Source of the DNA: Ascochyta rabiei
Taxonomy: Eukaryota > Ascomycota > Dothideomycetes > Pleosporales > Didymellaceae
Length of the DNA: 64,000 nucleotides
NCBI RefSeq assembly: GCF_004011695.2
Contig: NC_082412.1
Coordinates: 1,612,001 to 1,676,000 of the forward strand
Direction: 5' to 3'
The notes beneath the pieces were generated by a model. The model had not been told where the DNA came from. It saw only the letters and a list, made by a program, of their open reading frames with translations, and did no database searches. Positions 10,613 to 21,121 of this stretch are shown in pieces. Within the stretch, counting starts at the first letter, position 1. Each line of letters opens with the position of its first letter. A program made the position numbers and the translations under genes.

Positions 10613-11266
10613 TCAGAAGAAGTCGAACTTGTTCCACCATATGTACCCCGCCACAGCGACGACGTTGGCGGCGGCGCAGGGGAGACTCGTCTCGATGACA
10701 CTCCAAACCCAGAGTGCGCCGACCGGAGGTGCTGCCTTCATGACGTAGAAGTAACCATAGGTGTTTGCCGAGTGAACAATGTAGCAGCCGGCTGCAATAG
10801 ACCCAATCAGGAATGCCAGGTTGCGGAGAACAGGAAAACGATACGAAAACTCGACGTGTGTAAGATAGACCAGGATCGCGAAGATAGGCGAGGCAGCGGC
10901 GGCTCGCTTGAAAATCTCATCCCAGAGGATAGCTTCGCGGTATTGGTTGTAGACAATGACATCGAGCGTCAGGTGCAGTGCGGTCATGGATATGGCGTAT
11001 AGAATAGCATCTCCGACGGCCCCAACCGGCTCATTGAGAGCTTCTTGTGCCGCTACGAGCGTGCTCTTTGGCTTCTCTGCATCTAGCTCTCGTTGTCGCT
11101 CTTCTGCCAGCTCAAACAAGGTCTTGCCCTTGGGCCCAGAGCGATCTGGATGCTTCAGGATGTTCTTGACGCTGTCTTCATCGAGCTCGGTGGTGGGATC
11201 GAAAGGGTGAGGGGTCGTCTTGTTCGCCTCTTTCGCTCGCCGTTCTTTGCGATTGCCTGCAGCCAT
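10613..11266 (-). CDS. Small conserved fungal membrane protein (possibly the DUF7719 family)
   Basis: A single exon encodes 217 residues from the ATG at 11266, chosen because the longer frame upstream has no better start and this one gives MAAGNRKERRAKEA, a typical basic start. Residues 1-80 are hydrophilic and charged. Then come about four hydrophobic segments (AILYAISMTALHLTLDVIVY, IFAILVYLTH, NLAFLIGSIAAGCYIV, AAANVVAVAGYIWW) and the protein ends KFDFF. Topology suggests a membrane of the secretory pathway or organelle. Function unknown; the DUF name is from memory of similar fungal proteins. It points away from GPI12, with about 220 bp between the two starts forming a divergent promoter. 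Confidence 0.78.
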   Translation of the reverse strand: MAAGNRKERRAKEANKTTPHPFDPTTELDEDSVKNILKHPDRSGPKGKTLFELAEERQRELDAEKPKSTLVAAQEALNEPVGAVGDAILYAISMTALHLTLDVIVYNQYREAILWDEIFKRAAAASPIFAILVYLTHVEFSYRFPVLRNLAFLIGSIAAGCYIVHSANTYGYFYVMKAAPPVGALWVWSVIETSLPCAAANVVAVAGYIWWNKFDFF

Positions 11267-11487
11267 GGTTCGGTGTATGTGTCGTGTGTTCTGCTTTGTT
11301 TGTCTGTGTGTCGTGTGAGAGGACAAATGTTCAGTGCGGCTCTGCCGCGGAGGACCCTGAATGACAGCATGGCCCATGCACCTTGCAAGGCTTCTAGACG
11401 CTCCCCTCGGTCCTCACACCTCAATAAGCATGCTGTAGACCCAAGATAGCACTACAAAAGCTTTGAATACTGACCCCTACCTTCACC

Positions 11488-12441
11488 ATGAACTGGCTTG
11501 TCTGGGGCTCTGTACCCCTCATCGTCGTGGGCTTCTGGTTCTACACGAGTACCTTGAGCTTGTCCTTCCCCACACTGCGAAACAAACGCATACTGTTGCT
11601 CATAGCGCATCCTGACGATGAAGCCATGTTCTTTGCGCCTACCCTACTGTCCTTGACGCGTCCAGAACTCGGCAATCACGTGAAAATTCTATGTTTGAGT
11701 AGTGGTACGCGACTCGCAACGAGCAGCACGAGGCACAAGCTAACCCGGCGTGCAGGCGATGCAGATGGTCTGGGCGAGACGCGTAAGAAAGAGCTGGTAA
11801 AAAGTGGATTGCAACTTGGAATTGGCAACAAAAATGACATTCATGTCATCGAAGACAAGTAAACACAGTCCTATGTACCTGCAGCCACTCGCTGACCACA
11901 CCACAGGAATTTTCCTGACTCCATGACAGTGACTTGGCATCCCCGTCTCATATCCAACCTCTTGACGAGTACGTTTGCCCCAAAAATGGCCTCGATATCA
12001 ACCAAAGAGGCCCCCCAAGCCAACATCGATGCAATCATTACCTTTGACGCCTGTGGCATCTCCGGTCACCCGAATCACAAGTCGCTGCATGACGGCGCAC
12101 ATACGTTCCTCAAGGCGCTGATGCACAAGCACGGTGCTTGGGAGTGTCCCGTCAAACTCTACACTCTGACCACGACCTCCATTCTTCGCAAATACGCGAG
12201 CTTGTTGGATGCCCCTGCCACCTTGATCACTGCGATCGTCAGAAAGAAAGAGCTTGGAAGCTTCCCAACACCTCTGCTATTTGCCAGCTCCCCGTTCGCA
12301 TACAGAACCGCACAGAAGACTATGACAACGGCGCACGAGAGTCAGATGCGCTGGTTCCGGTGGGGCTGGATCACGCTTTCGCGTTACATGATCATCAATG
12401 ACTTGGTAAAAGAGAAGATCCTATACACAACATCGCAATAA
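11488..12441 (+). CDS. GPI12: GPI12 / PIG-L, N-acetylglucosaminyl-PI de-N-acetylase
   Basis: Catalyses the second step of GPI-anchor synthesis on the ER, removing acetate from GlcNAc-PI. The 284-residue product has an N-terminal membrane anchor (about residues 5-20) and then the zinc-binding AHPDDE motif at 40-45, the hallmark of the LmbE/PIG-L fold. The distal motif appears as [18 protein letters not shown], supplying the other zinc ligands. Exons are 11488-11704, 11756-11858 and 11907-12441, with introns of 51 and 48 nt and phases that join exactly. No defect seen. It lies about 11 kb from GPI11, in opposite orientation. Confidence 0.93.
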
Positions 12442-13191
12442 TTCAAGCAGGAGCGAGCCTGTTTGCAGTCATGATGTGACTTTGTCAGGACAAACAAGGA
12501 ACCCTTGAGTTGTCGACCGCCCAGCTTAACACACCGACGATGACGCAGAAGATCAGCTCGAAATCTTTACGAAGAAGCTCGTTTCTTTTGAGGTATCAAA
12601 TGGTTCGTGCACGTTTGTTCCTGATGCAACAAATTTACCACAACAACATCTACAACACATATCACGCGTTACAATCTCATCTAGATAATTCGTATAAGCT
12701 TATCTAATCTTCTGTAATTAGTTATAACTACTAAAACAAGCGTTATTGCGTGTGCATTTGGGGTAGGCGCTCTTCCTAAGAGTTTACTGGATGGCCTGTG
12801 TGCCCTAGTTAATTTCGTCAAAGAAACGAGATATTCCGTACCATGAATAATTGATTTTACAATTAAAATCGAATATTTAAGACATCTCTCCGAAACACGT
12901 ACACCATGACAGCCATAAATCATTGTCTCCACGAAAACGTCGCCGCGTCGCTGCTTTACTGCATGCCTAATAGCTGCGTTTGGTGATGAATTACGTGGTC
13001 GACCAACACTCATTGGCACAGCTGTCATAATTCACAACGTTTGGCGTTCTCTCGTTACGCATATAGTCTTCAGTTCCTCTGAGTTCTAAGCTGGCGTACG
13101 AGGTATTCACGCGCCCCAGATTTACCGCCCTGACTCTACATACCTTGCCTACGTGTCGTACACGACAATAGATCAAGACGTGAATATCGAC
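12442..13191. other. Intergenic, AT-rich
   Basis: 3' region of GPI12 and upstream region of the next gene. No RNA, repeat or coding exon recognised. Confidence 0.45.
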
Positions 13192-15477
13192 ATGACGGCT
13201 TCTAAACACCTTGAGTCTGCAGATCTGGTTATCAACGCCCCCGCACCCCAGCGACCCAAGGCCTTACTTCAGCGCCTCTCCTCAGGAATAATACATGCTT
13301 TGCCTTCTTTTCGTACATCAAACCCGAAAAGTGATCCAATAACTCGCCCAACAACAGCACCGAGCGCAGCTTGGAAGCGTTTGAGAAAAGGAGCGGTCGA
13401 GGCCGAGGGCGAACAACTACCCACTCCCCAACTTGAGGTTACTACCACTGACAATTCTGGGCAGCTGTGCCCCTACAATCCTAATTCCTACCACTCATTT
13501 GCAAGGTTTGGGAAGCGGCGTTGTAGTTTCTGCGGTATGAGAGGGCCAAAGATAGTACAAAACGAGCCATGTCAGGCCTGTAGGGACGGTGGCGGGGGCT
13601 CGCACATCTCTTCTGGTGGTCAGTTGGCCAGCACTCACAGGAGATACTCCGCCATCGATGCGCGTCATCTTGCCATTCTTGCAGACAGCATTTCTTCGGT
13701 TGACTTGGCGCCTCGTCCTGTCACTCCTGAGCGCGCTGCGAAGAGGATCGGCAACCCACCTAGAGTTTCGAAGCTGCCTCCCGGTATCATCCGCTTGCCC
13801 GCAGTGAATACTCTTCAGGCAACCCAAAATCGATATTCAGCTGCGAGACCACCTTCTAGAGTCACGACAAGATCCCCTGCTGATAGTACGTGTAACGTAC
13901 ATGCGCAAAGCCCTAATAGTAGCAACACGGATGAGCTACCGAAGAAGCCTGCCAGTCCCAAGTTGCATCACATACATGGTCTGCCAAAGTCAGAAAATTT
14001 TCCATTCATTCATAGACACGAGATTCCAAAGCATGCAGTCGCCCTTCGTGCTGGATCGGCGAGTCCTCTGACAGATCGGAGTGAAAGTCCAAGAAGCCCC
14101 TCAAAGGTGCGTGGACAACATGACCACTCAGAAACGGTGTACTATGGTGGCAAGAACTCACCCTTCTCTGCTAGCCGAGCTGCTACTGCAAAATCATGTG
14201 TGACTACAGTACTTGTCGAACAGGCTCAAATGGGGGGAAACGCGGTCACCATTGGTCACCAATCGTCGCCTCTGAGTGCCGCAGTGGGCAACAGTGAAGT
14301 ATACAGAAGACGCTCACCACAACAAACGCGGCAAGCACACTCTCCACAAGTGTTAGTTGACGCCACTATCAGCGAGACCACTGTTGGCAGCCAAAACACT
14401 GAAAGCACAAGGATAGATGGCATGCGCCTTGAGCTGAAAGGTGGCAACCCTGCTATTGACAGAACACCAAGGCTCAGAGGTGGTAACGGACGCGAAGGAT
14501 CGTCTACGAACACTATCAGCTTCAAGCTAAAGAGGTGGCTTCTAACCTGCCATGGCCCCTGCCCCGATGACTTCGAGACCGATAGTGACGCTGACCTGCC
14601 TCCTGCTCGTGTTGTGTCACCACACAGAGTGGTGGAAATGCGACGAAAGATGAATGGAAGGGCACCTCTTCCACCTCATTTGTCTAGAAGAGCGTCGACT
14701 ATACCTCCTGCAATAAACGTGGGACCAGGTTCGGAAGGCCACTCTCCCCCAACGGCTTTCACAACCACCATCTCGGGGCCTAACAAGCATCCTTCGTCCT
14801 TCCGCCTCTCTTCCTTCAGTTTTCCAGCATTGTTCCACCAGCGACCCGAATTCCCCATCAGCCAACCAGCACCCGCAGTTTCACCCCATGTGCTTACTCA
14901 CCCTTTTCCGCATCTGCGAGGCGGGGCAGCCTCACCTGACAATATACCGCCCACACTTTTCTGGTTAGCTGGCGGAAAAGGCAAGCCTGTAAGCTCCAAT
15001 GGCTGGAAGCAGTCCCGTCCGAAGCAGCGGATGGGAGGTCTGTTCGGCATGGCGGTATTCGGAAAGAACTACGGCAACAAATATGGCAACAGCGTCAACC
15101 AGGAGAATAGGGACGTTAGTTCATTCTCAGCCAGCATCAAGGTCGCAGTTGATCAGGCCACCAGTGCTGGGTCGGTGAGAGGCAGCTTTCGCACGTCAAG
15201 CCCGAGCCTGAGCTCGAACTCTTGCTCCAGCTCCAGCTCCGGCTCACCCGTGGCGGCCGAGCCTGTGGAGGAAATCAACTCAGGCGCGGTCGGCTCTGAA
15301 CGCACATTTACACCACCGCCTACTACTCCGGCAGACGACGTACCGCTATGCAGCGGTGCACTACCAGAAAAGCCAGACACCACCCCACCTGCTATCGCCA
15401 CTTCTCTAACCGCTAATGACGGTGACGAAGTAATCAAGGACGCTGTTCGAGAAGCAAAACCGATGAACCACCCGTAG
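13192..15477 (+). CDS. Large Ser/Pro-rich disordered protein with a C-x2-C pair motif, uncharacterised
   Basis: One uninterrupted frame of 761 codons from the first ATG (13192). A GTG 39 bases upstream is in frame but is not a eukaryotic start. The sequence is rich in Ser, Pro, Arg and Thr and is probably mostly disordered. The one structured-looking part lies near residues 98-140: LCPYNPNSYHSF followed by CSFCGMRG and CQAC, a pair of C-x2-C groups that could bind zinc. The C-terminal third has Ser tracts (about 15200-15245). It resembles the product at 48606-50253, which also pairs a Cys cluster with long disordered tails, but I see no direct sequence match. No intron is needed. Function unknown. 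Confidence 0.75.
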   Translation: MTASKHLESADLVINAPAPQRPKALLQRLSSGIIHALPSFRTSNPKSDPITRPTTAPSAAWKRLRKGAVEAEGEQLPTPQLEVTTTDNSGQLCPYNPNSYHSFARFGKRRCSFCGMRGPKIVQNEPCQACRDGGGGSHISSGGQLASTHRRYSAIDARHLAILADSISSVDLAPRPVTPERAAKRIGNPPRVSKLPPGIIRLPAVNTLQATQNRYSAARPPSRVTTRSPADSTCNVHAQSPNSSNTDELPKKPASPKLHHIHGLPKSENFPFIHRHEIPKHAVALRAGSASPLTDRSESPRSPSKVRGQHDHSETVYYGGKNSPFSASRAATAKSCVTTVLVEQAQMGGNAVTIGHQSSPLSAAVGNSEVYRRRSPQQTRQAHSPQVLVDATISETTVGSQNTESTRIDGMRLELKGGNPAIDRTPRLRGGNGREGSSTNTISFKLKRWLLTCHGPCPDDFETDSDADLPPARVVSPHRVVEMRRKMNGRAPLPPHLSRRASTIPPAINVGPGSEGHSPPTAFTTTISGPNKHPSSFRLSSFSFPALFHQRPEFPISQPAPAVSPHVLTHPFPHLRGGAASPDNIPPTLFWLAGGKGKPVSSNGWKQSRPKQRMGGLFGMAVFGKNYGNKYGNSVNQENRDVSSFSASIKVAVDQATSAGSVRGSFRTSSPSLSSNSCSSSSSGSPVAAEPVEEINSGAVGSERTFTPPPTTPADDVPLCSGALPEKPDTTPPAIATSLTANDGDEVIKDAVREAKPMNHP

Positions 15478-15699
15478 CAGCCATATGATAGGCTATGCAC
15501 AAGCCTAGAAGCTGCACGTAAGCAGCTTGCGACGAACGGCCGAGGTCGATTAGTTACCGATTCGGGCTGCCTGTTTGTAAAGTAGTATTTATAGACTGTT
15601 GAATTTGCGTCTCAGCATCCTTGCAACTTTGTGAAATTGTTTGCTTGTTTACTACCAGCGCCATGAGTACGATATCAGTGCGTGCTCATAGAAGTCTGG

Positions 15700-16206
15700 T
15701 CGTGTAGTCAAACTCACAGCAAACGTGTCTGTGATTTCGCGGAGAGTGTTCAGAAATTCGATGGAGTTTGTGGCTTTCCGAGTGGAGTCATATGAAGTGA
15801 TCGGTGAAGAGCTCTTACATAGTACACTCTATCATGCCTCCCATTCTGTTAGGATCTAGGCCATTACTGTGATGTGAACAATTCAGTCTTGGGTAAGACC
15901 AGGTATTGTCGGACAATGCGCTTGCCGTGTGGACCGGTGAATGCCACAAGCACATACTGTTCACTGACAACGATGTTCTCTGGTTACCGGCAGCATGGAA
16001 AGGATCCGTGGTGTGAAATTCAAGTAGCTTCTGTTTTGATGAAATCGTTCGCCGGTGCGACTGACGCTTTTGAGCTCATCGTGGATGGCTTCAACGAAAT
16101 GACGCGGCGACAGGGCCGGCTTGGACGGCAAGTTCAGGCGAGCCAGCTCTCCTCCGAGCGGCGTCACCAAGTTTTGCGACACCAAGAGCAGAAGTACTTG
16201 GTGCAT
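15700..16206 (-). CDS. Unidentified gene divergent from metaxin, exon model incomplete
   Basis: An ATG at 16206 opens MHQVLLLLVSQNLVTPL and continues to HDELKS (about 16066). A strongly coding-like block reads QYVLVAFTGPHGKRIVRQY then LVLPKTELF at about 15960-15876. A third block, SIEFLNTLREITDTFA, lies at about 15770-15718. An intron from GTCAGT (about 16065) to AG (15978) would join the first two in phase; the junctions to the third could not be settled. The start is only 12 bases from the metaxin ATG on the other strand. I do not recognise the family. A small soluble protein seems likely. Confidence 0.45.
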
Positions 16207-16218
16207 CGCCAACACACG

Positions 16219-17244
16219 ATGACGTCCCAAGACGTTAACGATAGCGGAGCCAGGCCAAAGCGAAGGTCGCAAGAGCCTGCATCGCGCCGTATCTTCGACG
16301 TACCCACGCCCATCAAACAGCTGTTCGACAAATTCCCACTGCTCACATACCCGGTAAACCATCTTCCACAACGCGCGCCGCAGCATCGCAATGCACCTGT
16401 TCTGCACATCTTCACCACTGCAGCAGGTGCATCAAGAGGTGCGCCGTCGTATAATCCAGCATGCTTGAAGTGGCAGGTATGAATGGTTGCGCAATCCACG
16501 TGGCTGCGGACTGAGCTCACGTTCTCTCCAGGCATACCTCAAGTTTTCCGGTATTGATTTTCGCGTCGCCTCCTCAAGCAACCATGCCTCGCCAAGCGGC
16601 GCTCTCCCGTTCCTTGTTCCTGCGCAGCCCGACACACTCAAGCCTGTGCAGCCAGTACCGTCAGGCAGGCTTCAGCGATGGACCATGAACAACAGTGAGG
16701 CCGCAATCGAAGAGTCTGGGGATCTGCGATATGAAGCATACTTGTCACTCCTCGATCACCGGATACGAAGGGCATGGGTATGTCCCCAACTTTGCCGTAA
16801 TAAAGAAGCGTTGGCTGACAGTCTTCCAAGCTCTACAGCATATATCTCTCACACAACTTCACCTCCATCGCCGAGCCACTCTACATCCTCCCTACCTCTA
16901 GCAATCCCTTCGTTCGTCTCACCATCGCCCGTGAGCTACGTCTTGCCGCCGAAAAGGAGTTGCTCAAGCATCTGGCGGTCATAAGCGCCGAAACGCTCTA
17001 CAATCAAGCAGAAGAGGCCTTCACAGCGCTCGAGTCGTTACTAGGGGACGACGAATGGTTCTTTGGCGCCGAGAGACCTAGTCTGTTCGACGCCAGTGTT
17101 TTTGCCTACACGCACCTGCTACTGGACCACGGGCTCGGCAAGGGCTGGCTAGACACGCGCCTGCGCGACACGCTAACATCGCGGCAACGCCTGGTTGCGC
17201 ACCGTAACAAGATTCTGGAGAAGTACTTCCCAGACGAACTCTAG
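16219..17244 (+). CDS. Metaxin-like subunit of the mitochondrial sorting and assembly (SAM/TOB) complex
   Basis: Metaxins are GST-fold proteins on the mitochondrial outer membrane that help insert beta-barrel proteins. Exons 16219-16476, 16532-16777 and 16831-17244 (introns 55 and 53 nt, phases exact) give 305 residues. The first exon has the typical entry FDVPTPIKQLFDKFPLLTYP, corresponding to the Tom37/metaxin N-terminal thioredoxin-like part. The last exon ends with a GST C-terminal signature, LLGDDEWFFGAERPSLFDAS followed by VFAYTHLLL. Whether this is the SAM35 or the SAM37 orthologue I cannot decide; the length and start suggest the MTX2/SAM35 side. Its start is 12 bp from that of the divergent unknown gene, so both must share regulatory DNA inside each other's transcribed regions. 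Confidence 0.83.
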
Positions 17245-17789
17245 GTGATATCGCATCAGCAGCAAGCGTGTGTTGTCGAATTGTAGTTTACTTGTACAAC
17301 ATTGCGGCTCATGGAGCAGGAGGCCGCCTACCACCCGCATTGCAAACGCATTCGAAGCGTGCGACGACGCGAAGCAGCAAGATGCAACTTCGGCGCCATT
17401 TCCACTGATCTATGGGTCGCGCGTCTGGGACCGCATTTGCCCGAAATTTTGTCGCGTGGTCACGTTTTCTTAGCGCGTACCAGACATGCGTCTCTGAGTC
17501 ATGCTCCGCATGCCTGCTTGACATATATCCTAATCGGGAAGAAGCGCAGGTACAGAGGGCGCATACAGTGAATATATAGTCCGCCTCAAAGTTGCCTCTC
17601 TCAACTATTCGCACAGAATTCAAGGCACTACTCTCTGGCACCACGCTTCCTAATTGAAGCCTTTTCTAAGCCAACCACTCAACGCGGCCTCCGTGCCGAC
17701 ATTAGTCTCGAGATATATGATCGAACACAGTCCTCAATTTTTAACGCGCTAGGTTTGAATACCTTCTCGGACTCCAGAAACTTCTCAAG
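17245..17789. other. Intergenic between metaxin and methyltransferase
   Basis: Short frames only. It carries the metaxin 3' end and methyltransferase promoter. Nothing else seen. Confidence 0.45.
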
Positions 17790-18761
17790 ATGACCCAACC
17801 TTCCGTCAACACAACATTTGACACATCGTTGGTCGATTTGAATCCGAACGTTTCCTTCTCAACCACCGAATCCGACCATTCAGACGCTGGCATGCCGTCA
17901 ACAATTCAGAGGAACCAAAACGCAGCACCAAGCCCTCTGGCGCACAATGTCAACCAAAATACGTCTCAAGCATCTCAATCCGTCCCACCAAAGACTTCCA
18001 CACCAGTGCAGCACATCGGAACGCAGGAGGCCTATGATCAGTGGGCCTCAGTCTACGATTCAGACGGGAACATGCTTCAATCTATCGACGATGATGAGCT
18101 GAACACCCTCCTCCCTTCTCTCTTGGGTCAGATCGCCGCAATTTCCAGCCCCGACATCTCCATACTCGACCTCGGCTGTGGCACCGGCCGTAACACTGCA
18201 CGCCTTTTATCTCACTCCTGGCCAGCAGATCGCAAGGTAGCAGTCACAGGACTCGACTTCAGCGCCGGCATGCTAAATCTCGCACGCACAAAACTTGCCG
18301 CCTTTACAGATGTCAACAAGCACATGACCCTGCGGCTCGAACAGTGCGATCCATTCCCCGCCTCAAACGACTTCTCACCATCCGCCATCAATCTCCCGCC
18401 CCAGAATCTCATCATCTCTACGCTGGTCCTTGAACACATTCCTTTACCTACTTACCTCCGCACTCTCGCCACCCTCCTCGCTCCAGGCGGCGTGGCCCTC
18501 GTGACCAACATGCACGACGAGATGGGCAGCCGAAGCCAAGCAGGCTTCGTGAACGCGCAGGGTGTCAAGGTCCGCGGCGAGAGCTTCGTGTACACTCTGC
18601 CCGAGACAGTGCAGGCAGCCCAGGATGCAGGGCTGGAGCTGATACAGGCCCGGGAGCGGAGTGTGGAGGACAAAGACGTGCAGAGCGGCGTTGTGGGGAA
18701 GAGGGGCGGTAAGTGGATTGGGTGTAAAGTTTGGTTTGGCGTGGTTTTGCGCAAGGCGTGA
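17790..18761 (+). CDS. Class I SAM-dependent methyltransferase
   Basis: A single exon of 323 residues with ATG at 17790. Residues 1-75 are polar and probably disordered. The Rossmann domain follows: motif I DLGCGTG at 127-133, the motif II acid in GLDFSAGMLNLAR, and a motif IV-like ISTLVLEHIPLPTYLRTL with LLAPGGVALVTNMH after it. The arrangement is that of UbiE/Methyltransf_11-type small-molecule methyltransferases, so the substrate is likely a small metabolite, though it cannot be read from sequence. The C-terminus KVWFGVVLRK is intact. Soon after the stop lies a run of 22 T. Confidence 0.87.
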   Translation: MTQPSVNTTFDTSLVDLNPNVSFSTTESDHSDAGMPSTIQRNQNAAPSPLAHNVNQNTSQASQSVPPKTSTPVQHIGTQEAYDQWASVYDSDGNMLQSIDDDELNTLLPSLLGQIAAISSPDISILDLGCGTGRNTARLLSHSWPADRKVAVTGLDFSAGMLNLARTKLAAFTDVNKHMTLRLEQCDPFPASNDFSPSAINLPPQNLIISTLVLEHIPLPTYLRTLATLLAPGGVALVTNMHDEMGSRSQAGFVNAQGVKVRGESFVYTLPETVQAAQDAGLELIQARERSVEDKDVQSGVVGKRGGKWIGCKVWFGVVLRKA

Positions 18762-18795
18762 GTCTGAGATGTGGAGAGTTCAATGGGCCGAAGCC

Positions 18796-18817
18796 TTTTT
18801 TTTTTTTTTTTTTTTTT
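18796..18817. repeat. Poly-T tract (22 nt) followed by AAATAAATAAAT
   Basis: Homopolymer 35 bp after the methyltransferase stop, then an A-rich run with polyadenylation-like AATAAA words. Probably in the 3' UTR. Length may vary through slippage. Confidence 0.8.
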
Positions 18818-19080
18818 AAAATAAATAAATAAAAAATTTGCGAGCAATTGGACGTCAATTGATGGGGTCTGAGAATTTGAATGTCGGGCATATACAGAAA
18901 AGGCCTCTCGCCAGCGCTTAAAAAAACACAAGAGAATCAATCATTCGAGCAACCACCCCATGTCCTGAACACCATGCTTTCTTGGTATCAACACCTGTGT
19001 CTCTCAAAGCATATCACATAACGCCTCTTGGAATGGCTTGATATCTGCCCACTACCGCTGATCTGTAGCCACGCACTCAC

Positions 19081-19330
19081 GATAGATCCGTGTTCGACCA
19101 AGCAGGGCACTTCTGGGTTCTCCTCCTGCTTCATGCGTATGGCATAGACAGCTAAAGATCTCGCAATCTGCAGGGTGAACGTGCCATGCAAGCGGTCCAG
19201 AACTCGCGGATCCTAGCTTCGAGCTCGAGCGTGTATGTCCCGGGAGGAAGCGTGCTGGGTAGCTGCCATTCCGAAGGGGCGGCTGGCAGTATATCCCTCT
19301 GCTTCAGCCTGCTGCACAATCAACGACAAT
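19081..19330 (-). pseudogene. Small unidentified gene, reading frame broken once
   Basis: Downstream of DSN1, same strand. Codons 19212-19081 read VLDRLHGTFTLQIARSLAVY followed by AIRMKQEENPEVPCLVEHG, then a GTGAGT donor. Just upstream, in a different frame, LPSTLPPGTYTLELEARIRE is equally protein-like. Without the frame change they would read on as one chain. No donor GT exists between them that could form an intron, so either one base was gained or lost near 19205, or the gene is expressed through an intron I failed to see. The family is not recognised. The 3' continuation (about 19040-18990) is also unclear. Confidence 0.35.
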
Positions 19331-19363
19331 AGATCATCTTTATTCTGGTCTCAAGTCTTGGCC

Positions 19364-21121
19364 TCACGACTCTCCCAGAACACCAGCTAACCCCCTCAGT
19401 ACATCACCAACGCCAATGCCGTCTGCGCCAGCTCTTTCTTTAACTTCTCGGTCGCGGTCTTCCAGCCTCTTCGCTGCTGTGCCAAGGACGCGATCCGCAA
19501 CGCGCTCGGCTGCGTTGCGATACTGTTCTATCTTGTGCACGCCGTCTGCAAAAATATCAATGTTGGGTTCGAGAGATTGGCTGAGCTTCGAAAGGTGCGA
19601 TTGCAGTGCAGAGGGTGTTGTGAACGTGAACGTGAAGGCTGTGGAGGTTGGCTGCTCCTCGGTCTGTGTTGATGGTAGTTGCAGTTTGGAGAGTATTGCG
19701 ACTTGCGCTGGGTCGAGAACTGATGTGTCGATGTCGCCTAATGCGGCGGCAGACTCATCGCTTGAGGGTGGAGGTGGCACTGAAGCCACAGAAGGCGCTG
19801 ATTTCTCGAGACTTTCCCAGGCAGCCTTCTCTTCTTCCAGGCTGTATACATGTTAGTACGTCTGGTCTCACGATCGCAAGAGTCGCAACATACCGTTTGA
19901 CTTCCTCCTCAAGCTCTTGTAACGTAATTTTGTTCTTCTCATTCGTTGGGTTTGGCTTCTTTACAGCTGGCGGCGCTACAGTCTCTTCTCTGCTGAACCA
20001 ATCTGAAAGCTCTGGTCGATTTGCGAAGTCGTCAATGAGCTCTTGCTGTATTGCGCGTGCAGCCATGATCGCATTGGCGTTCTTAACGTCGCCCGATGGC
20101 TTCTTCGGTAGTGCTTGTGATCCACACCATGTGAGTAGCTGCTTCATTCGTCGTGGTTCGGGAAGACTTTGCTCAATGTACTTGTAGTAGTCTGCGACCT
20201 CAATCGCGGAATGCGGCAGAGCTGCACAACAGTTAGCACTAGTCTTGTGCAATGCTTTTGCATTTCCACAATCTCCTGCAGCCGTGACTTGACAGGAGAG
20301 TACCACTCACCATTTGACATTCCGCTGTCAATCAGCGAGCTCGCCCGTCTGCCGCGTAAACCTGTGCTGCTCCGCCTATGCCCATCCTTGTTTCCTTTGC
20401 GCATCTCCTTGTTCCGTGTAATGACCGGTGTATCCGCAAAGGGAAGCATGATTCGCCTCGCATTAGGATCGCGCTCCTTTGCAGCGTCGCCCTCTTGCTG
20501 AGTTGGTGTTTGGGCGCCTGCAAAAGCGCTTGCCTTTGGTTGCGCTTCGGGGGCTGGAGTGACCTGCTTTTGCTTCTTCTTCTGCGGCTCTGCGGGTGCT
20601 TTTCTGCCTGTGCGTTTCGGTGGTAAGGGCTCTGTGGATTTAGATCGAATTTCCAGATTATTCCTGTCGCCAGATATGCGCGCAGAGCGCCGTCGGTTCT
20701 GCGCGTCTGAGGACTCCGGGTCTATGGTCGCGATCGATTTCTTGCGCCGTGCCGGTGCTTTTGCAGGTGGTGGATCCGGAGACGAGCGCAGAATCTCTCT
20801 CCGTCGCGTCGGTTTGGCTACCTTTTCCTCGGGTATGCTTTCCTGTAGCGGGGCTACTTGTGCTTTGGTAGTCCTGCGCGAGGTGCGCCGCGAGAACTGG
20901 AAGCCGTCGTCATTCTCATCGTACGCGACCTTGGTGGTCTTCTTCGTGGTTGTGGTTGTGGCGGCCTTCTTGCTGTTGCCGTTCAGATCGGCCTTCACTC
21001 TCTTGGGCGCGGGCGCATCGTCGTCGTCGAACGCCTGCTTTGCGCTTCGTCGTCGCGTACTAGGTCGGTTTGTGGCCATGGGAAGAGATGTAAGCGGAGA
21101 GCGCGCGAAAATGGTGGACAT
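19364..21121 (-). CDS. DSN1: DSN1 / Mis13, Mis12-complex (MIND) kinetochore subunit
   Basis: Part of the four-subunit Mis12 complex linking centromeric chromatin to the Ndc80 complex. Exons 21121-20311, 20221-19894 and 19841-19364 join in phase to 538 residues. A second in-frame ATG at 21079 (MATNRPSTRRR) is an alternative start. The N-terminal half is basic, disordered and full of RRxS-type sites. The family signature spans the first splice site: RRASSLIDSGMSNALPHS, then EPRRMKQLLTWCGSQAL. The C-terminal half has helical, coiled-coil-like Glu/Lys stretches (LQELEEEVKR). Serines after RR motifs near 20345 sit where Aurora B regulates the protein in other species. Confidence 0.9.

Noticed and set aside
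18796..18817. Poly-T run as an RNA polymerase III terminator
   Set aside because: No pol III gene upstream; it follows a protein-coding stop and is better read as 3' UTR sequence.
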